A stretch of 12,727 bases of DNA from JACRPI01 sp041671005 (GTDB lineage Archaea; Nanobdellota; Nanobdellia; Woesearchaeales; DSVV01), in assembly GCA_041671005.1 (NCBI GenBank), contig JBAZCJ010000031.1, positions 1 through 12,727 of the forward strand, in the 5' to 3' direction. The notes beneath the pieces are model-generated. The model was not told the origin of the DNA, did no database searches, and saw nothing but the letters and a program-made list of their open reading frames with translations. Position numbers and translations under genes: made by a program. Position 1 is the first letter of the stretch, and every line of letters begins with the position of its first letter. Of the stretch, positions 12,554-12,727 are shown one piece after another.

Positions 12554-12727
12554 TTTATAGACATTACTACTTAAAAGTAATTTCATAGATAATTTTGACA
12601 TTTTGTTTAGTAAAAAAATTATAGCTCACGCTAGTTTCTATTTGTTTACTTAGAATATAGTTTTCTCTATTTCTTAATTAGTTAATAAAAATAAAATGAA
12701 AATAAGAAAAAAAAAAGAAAAGACCAT
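12554..12727. other. AT-rich non-coding end of the window
   Basis: No convincing gene, RNA or repeat is seen. The A10 run near 12709-12718 would be a T run on the minus strand and could be the terminator of a minus-strand gene beyond the right edge. Confidence 0.4.

Noticed and set aside
12674..12727. Minus-strand 17-codon hydrophobic ORF starting at the right edge (MVFSFFFLIFILFLLTN)
   Set aside because: It is only the translation of a low-complexity T-rich tract with no SD; a terminator or spacer is more likely.

Overview
The window looks like a stretch of chromosome from an AT-rich archaeon, most likely of the DPANN type (Woesearchaeota/Pacearchaeota-like). Three things point this way. 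About ten genes have a TATA-like box centred 24-28 bp upstream of the start codon, which predicts leaderless mRNAs. Genes inside operons instead use 4-bp ATGA stop/start overlaps. The Cys-rich protein at 9796-10215 also resembles a small protein I associate with DPANN genomes. The lineage is inferred from recall and promoter layout, not from a search. No rRNA, tRNA, CRISPR array, transposase or phage gene was seen.

Left part (1-2119, minus strand): an operon of at least three tandem paralogues, the last cut by the window edge. One promoter lies in front of the first copy and ATGA overlaps link the others. The proteins carry what looks like a divergent protein-kinase-like core: glycine-rich loop, VAK lysine, helix-C Glu, hinge, an H-x-E in place of HRD, and DFE in place of DFG. 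I regard this array as the least described system in the window.

Middle (2181-6372): a YhhQ-type 7-deazapurine (queuosine/archaeosine precursor) transporter; a ribbon-helix-helix regulator with a perfect inverted repeat over its own start; a convergent, overlapping PIN-domain nuclease; a two-gene operon of an alpha/beta hydrolase and a GT2 glycosyltransferase; a small unknown protein; and a five-helix membrane protein.

Right part (6435-12509): a possible 14-residue acidic peptide gene with the best Shine-Dalgarno sequence in the window, then a group of exported proteins. These are a membrane-anchored eight-bladed PQQ-like beta-propeller, an OmpA-like plus VWA lipoprotein, and two further lipobox proteins. 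The Cys-rich cytoplasmic protein lies among them. A GT-B glycosyltransferase (GT28/MurG-like C-terminal half) follows, and the last 218 bp hold no gene. The exported proteins and glycosyltransferases suggest a cell-envelope region, but nearly every gene has its own promoter, so shared function is only inferred from proximity.
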